Assembly: GCF_000734965.1 (NCBI RefSeq)
Contig: NZ_JMTB01000085.1
Coordinates: forward strand, 1-64,000
Direction: 5' to 3'
DNA length: 64,000 bases
Source: Trabulsiella guamensis ATCC 49490
Lineage (GTDB): Bacteria > Pseudomonadota > Gammaproteobacteria > Enterobacterales > Enterobacteriaceae
Shown: positions 61,448 through 64,000 of the stretch, in pieces
Layout of the letters: every line of letters begins with the position of its first letter
Numbering within the stretch: the stretch's first letter is position 1
Notes under the pieces: generated by a model
The model's input: only the letters and a program-made list of their open reading frames with translations
Database searches by the model: none
Told to the model about the DNA's origin: nothing
Made by a program: the position numbers and the translations under genes

Positions 61448-61454
61448 CAGGAAG

Positions 61455-62636
61455 TTATTCGCGTTCAACCGCCAGCGCCACACCCTGACCGCCGCCGATA
61501 CATAATGTGGCGAGACCTTTATGTGCATCCCGTTTCACCATTTCATGCACCAGCGACACCAGAATACGACAGCCGGAAGCGCCAATCGGGTGGCCCAGCG
61601 CAATGGCGCCGCCGTTCACATTCACCCGCCGTTCGTCCCATTCCAGTATTCTGCCGACGGAGATCGCCTGTGCCGCGAAGGCTTCGTTAGCTTCGATCAG
61701 ATCGACATCATTGAGGTGCCAGCCTGCGCGTTCGAGGCAGCGGCGGGTGGCATGGACGGGGGCAATACCCATCAGGGCGGGATCAACACCGACGCTGGCA
61801 AACGCGCGAATACGCGCCAGCACCGGCAGGTTCAGTTCCTGTGCTTTGCTTTCGCTCATCATCAGCACCGCAGCGGCGCCGTCATTAATCGAAGAGGCAT
61901 TGCCCGCCGTTACCGAACCACATTGTTCGAAGGCCGGTAACAGCCGCGCCAGCCCTTCAGCGCTGGCATCGGTTTGCGGCTGTTCGTCGGTATCCACCAC
62001 CCGTGGCGCGCCACGTTCTGGTGTGATGACCACAGGCACGATCTCATCACGAAAACGGCCGGAGTCGATCGCCTGTCTGGCTTTTTGTTGCGAACTGAGG
62101 GCCCAGGCATCCTGGAGCTCGCGGCTGATACCATATTCGCGGGCGAGGTTTTCCGCCGTGACACCCATGTGATAATCATTGAACGCATCCCACAGGCCGT
62201 CATGCACCAGGCTGTCGATAAGCTGGCTGTTGCCCAGTCGTGCGCCGGTCCGGCTGTCGGTGAGAACATGTGGCGCGCGGCTCATATTCTCCTGCCCGCC
62301 AGCGATAACCACATCTGCCTCACCACACTGAATCGCCTGTGTCGCCAGATGTAACGCTTTCAGCCCGGAACCGCAGACGTCGTTGATGGTGATAGCAGAA
62401 ACCGTATTGGGCAGGCCGCCTTTAATTGCAGACTGGCGCGCAGGGTTCTGCCCGGTACCGGCCGTCAGGACCTGTCCCAGGATCACTTCATCGATGGTCG
62501 AGGGGGCGATTCCGGTACGCTCAACCAGCGCTTTTACTACCACGCTGCCCAGTTCTACCGCAGAATGGCGCGATAGCGCGCCCTGAAAACAGCCGATGGG
62601 CGTTCGCAGCGCACCGACGATAACGACATCTTTCAT
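61455..62636 (-). CDS. yqeF: Acetyl-CoA acetyltransferase (thiolase) YqeF
   Basis: This 393-residue thiolase starts at 62636 (MKDVVIVGALRTPIGCFQGA) after GAGGTAGAG. The nucleophilic Cys is in INDVCGSGLKALHLATQA near residue 88. The C-terminal active-site segments GGAIALGHPIGASGCRILVS and TLCIGGGQGVALAVE are complete. It probably joins two acetyl-CoA or works on short acyl chains. Confidence 0.95.
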   Translation of the reverse strand: MKDVVIVGALRTPIGCFQGALSRHSAVELGSVVVKALVERTGIAPSTIDEVILGQVLTAGTGQNPARQSAIKGGLPNTVSAITINDVCGSGLKALHLATQAIQCGEADVVIAGGQENMSRAPHVLTDSRTGARLGNSQLIDSLVHDGLWDAFNDYHMGVTAENLAREYGISRELQDAWALSSQQKARQAIDSGRFRDEIVPVVITPERGAPRVVDTDEQPQTDASAEGLARLLPAFEQCGSVTAGNASSINDGAAAVLMMSESKAQELNLPVLARIRAFASVGVDPALMGIAPVHATRRCLERAGWHLNDVDLIEANEAFAAQAISVGRILEWDERRVNVNGGAIALGHPIGASGCRILVSLVHEMVKRDAHKGLATLCIGGGQGVALAVERE

Positions 62637-62734
62637 CTCTACCTCAGCGCAAAAAACCTCCATCATAGTAGATGATTGTTATCAACTATTTTCGCAATTG
62701 TTTAAAAAAAGTGAGATTTATCACATGTCATCGC

Positions 62735-63619
62735 TCAGTCTGCCACAGGGGCTGGTGGTAACTGCTGAAAATAGTCCCGCAACCAACTGCCTGCCGCGCC
62801 CGGCGGCGACTTCTTGTTCCATAGCAGATCGACCGAAACCGCCCGCGGCCAGCCGGTGACATTCAACATGGTCAGGTTTTTGGTGGTATTAAACTCTTCC
62901 ACCAGCGCACAAGGTAACGCGCACCAGCCAAAACCCTGCTCCGCCATACTCAGCAGCATCAGGTAGTTAGGCGCAGACCATACCGGACCGCGCGCAGGCT
63001 GTGGATTATCTTCGAGGTAGGTATTCAGGCGCAGTTCACGCCAGGTATGCAGCTCGTCCCACTCGACGCGGGGTTTTCCCGCCAGCGGGTGCGACGGCGC
63101 GACATAAATAGCCATCCGGGACTGCACCGGCACCCGCGATACAGCGATATCAGTGGGATAGTGCCCGCGCGCTTCAATAAGCCCGATATGCGCCCGTCCC
63201 TTTTCCAGCAGATCGATAACATCCGCATCTTCGCCCACCAGACATTCAAACTCAATGTGCGGAAAACGCTGGTCAAACTGCGACAACAGATCCGCCAGGA
63301 CGGCAGGGTGCAGCGTATCCGAGAGCACAAAGGTGAGCCGCACTTCAGTTTCCCCGGACAGCGACACCGCCAGTTCATCCAGCCGGTTGCTGGCGGTGAG
63401 GATCGCCTGCACGTAACTCAGCACCTGTCGCCCCTGCCCGGTCAGCACGGGCTGGCGGGAAGAACGGTCAAACAACAAAACGCCGAGATCCGCCTCAAGA
63501 TGGGCGATGGCCGTGCTGATGGTCGACTGACTTTTTCGTAGCCGACGGGCTGCCGCAGAGAACGATCCGCACGATACGGTTTCGACAAACGCAGTGAGAG
63601 CTTCCGGTGAGTAGCGCAT
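62735..63619 (-). CDS. LysR-family transcriptional regulator
   Basis: This 294-residue protein has the LysR winged helix-turn-helix (SFSAAARRLRKSQSTISTAI, about residues 19-38) and effector domain. Its start is divergent from the PACE efflux gene 107 bases away, which is its probable target by analogy with LysR-controlled efflux genes. It sits where E. coli has yqeG. Confidence 0.9.
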   Translation of the reverse strand: MRYSPEALTAFVETVSCGSFSAAARRLRKSQSTISTAIAHLEADLGVLLFDRSSRQPVLTGQGRQVLSYVQAILTASNRLDELAVSLSGETEVRLTFVLSDTLHPAVLADLLSQFDQRFPHIEFECLVGEDADVIDLLEKGRAHIGLIEARGHYPTDIAVSRVPVQSRMAIYVAPSHPLAGKPRVEWDELHTWRELRLNTYLEDNPQPARGPVWSAPNYLMLLSMAEQGFGWCALPCALVEEFNTTKNLTMLNVTGWPRAVSVDLLWNKKSPPGAAGSWLRDYFQQLPPAPVAD

Positions 63620-63726
63620 AATCTATCTATTTTCTCGATGGAATCTATCTTTTAATTATCATATTTATCAATGAAAATCATCTCCGCCAGCGTACCATTC
63701 ATTTTGAAATAATGAGGTTTAACACT

Positions 63727-64000
63727 ATGCAACATGATGCTCTGCACAGCAGAACGTTACTGGAGCGAATCTTCCATGCCGTTTGCTTTGAAGGCATTGC
63801 GACGGCAATTCTGGCCCCCACCGCCGCCTGGCTGATGCAGCGTTCAGTGGTGGAAATGGGTGGACTGAGTATTCTCCTCGCCACCCTTGCGATGGTCTGG
63901 AACATTATTTATAACGCCGCTTTTGACAAACTGTGGCCTGTGATCCGCGTCGTGCGTACCACACGGGTTCGTGCGTTGCACGCGCTGGGCTTCGAATGCG
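63727..64000 (+). CDS. PACE-family multidrug/biocide efflux transporter (partial)
   Basis: The first 91 codons read MQHDALHSRTLLERIFHAVC, FEGIATAILAPTAAWLMQRS, and MVWNIIYNAAFDKLWP. This is the N-terminal half of a PACE (proteobacterial antimicrobial compound efflux) protein, with two membrane helices and the RxxHxxxFE motif. A second repeat begins (RALHALGFE). The gene continues beyond the window. The family exports chlorhexidine and similar cations. Confidence 0.85.
   Translation, partial: MQHDALHSRTLLERIFHAVCFEGIATAILAPTAAWLMQRSVVEMGGLSILLATLAMVWNIIYNAAFDKLWPVIRVVRTTRVRALHALGFEC

Overview
The window comes from an enteric gamma-proteobacterium of the Escherichia/Salmonella/Citrobacter group. 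The right two thirds follow the E. coli order amiC-argA-recD-recB-ptrA-recC-ppdC/ygdB/ppdB/ppdA-thyA-lgt-ptsP-rppH-mutH-ygdQ-ygdR-tas-lplT-aas-omr-galR-lysA-lysR-ygeA-kduD-kduI-yqeF at near-E. coli protein lengths. It differs from K-12 by an acetyltransferase gene and a second LacI-type regulator between galR and lysA, a fepE homologue where araE would be expected, and a LysR/PACE-efflux pair after yqeF. Citrobacter is the best guess. That is inference from gene content and was not tested by alignment.

Bases 1 to about 23,040 are an accessory island ending at a tRNA-fMet 3' remnant (23038-23051), just upstream of amiC. This is where E. coli carries its metZWV tRNAs. The island is AT-rich in parts and heavily decayed. 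It holds fragments of IS66, IS3-type (several groups, including IS2-like and IS150-like), IS256 and IS21 elements, one intact IS110-type transposase, the 3' end of a group II intron, P4-like primase and ssb remnants, a broken mobilisation-type gene and a broken filamentous-haemagglutinin/CdiA-type gene. Genes that still look intact are: a serine recombinase with two ParB/RepB-type genes in one overlapping operon (320-3646); two paralogous 78-residue HTH proteins 15 kb apart; a BhsA/McbA-type periplasmic protein; a FliD-like flagellar cap protein; a chemoreceptor; a small possible response-regulator-like protein; and a YezG-type immunity gene downstream of a toxin that has lost its catalytic part.

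Bases 23,150 to 51,340 are core chromosome: cell-wall amidase (amiC), arginine synthesis (argA with two ARG boxes), recombination and repair (recBCD, mutH), periplasmic protease (ptrA), a minor-pseudopilin cluster, dTMP synthesis and lipoprotein modification (thyA-lgt), nitrogen PTS and mRNA decapping (ptsP-rppH), and phospholipid remodelling (lplT-aas). The rppH-mutH gap has a cluster of DnaA-box-like sites.

Bases 51,340 to 64,000 hold a single Omr-type small RNA, galR, the extra GNAT and LacI genes, the lysA/lysR divergent pair, ygeA, a 142-bp near-palindrome followed by a 10-bp tandem repeat, fepE, the kduID pectin-degradation operon with a KdgR-like site, yqeF, and a LysR regulator divergent from a PACE efflux gene cut by the window end. 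The most novel-looking item is the recombinase-ParB-ParB operon. The clearest evolutionary stories are the orphan CDI-type immunity gene and the nested mobile-element wreckage.
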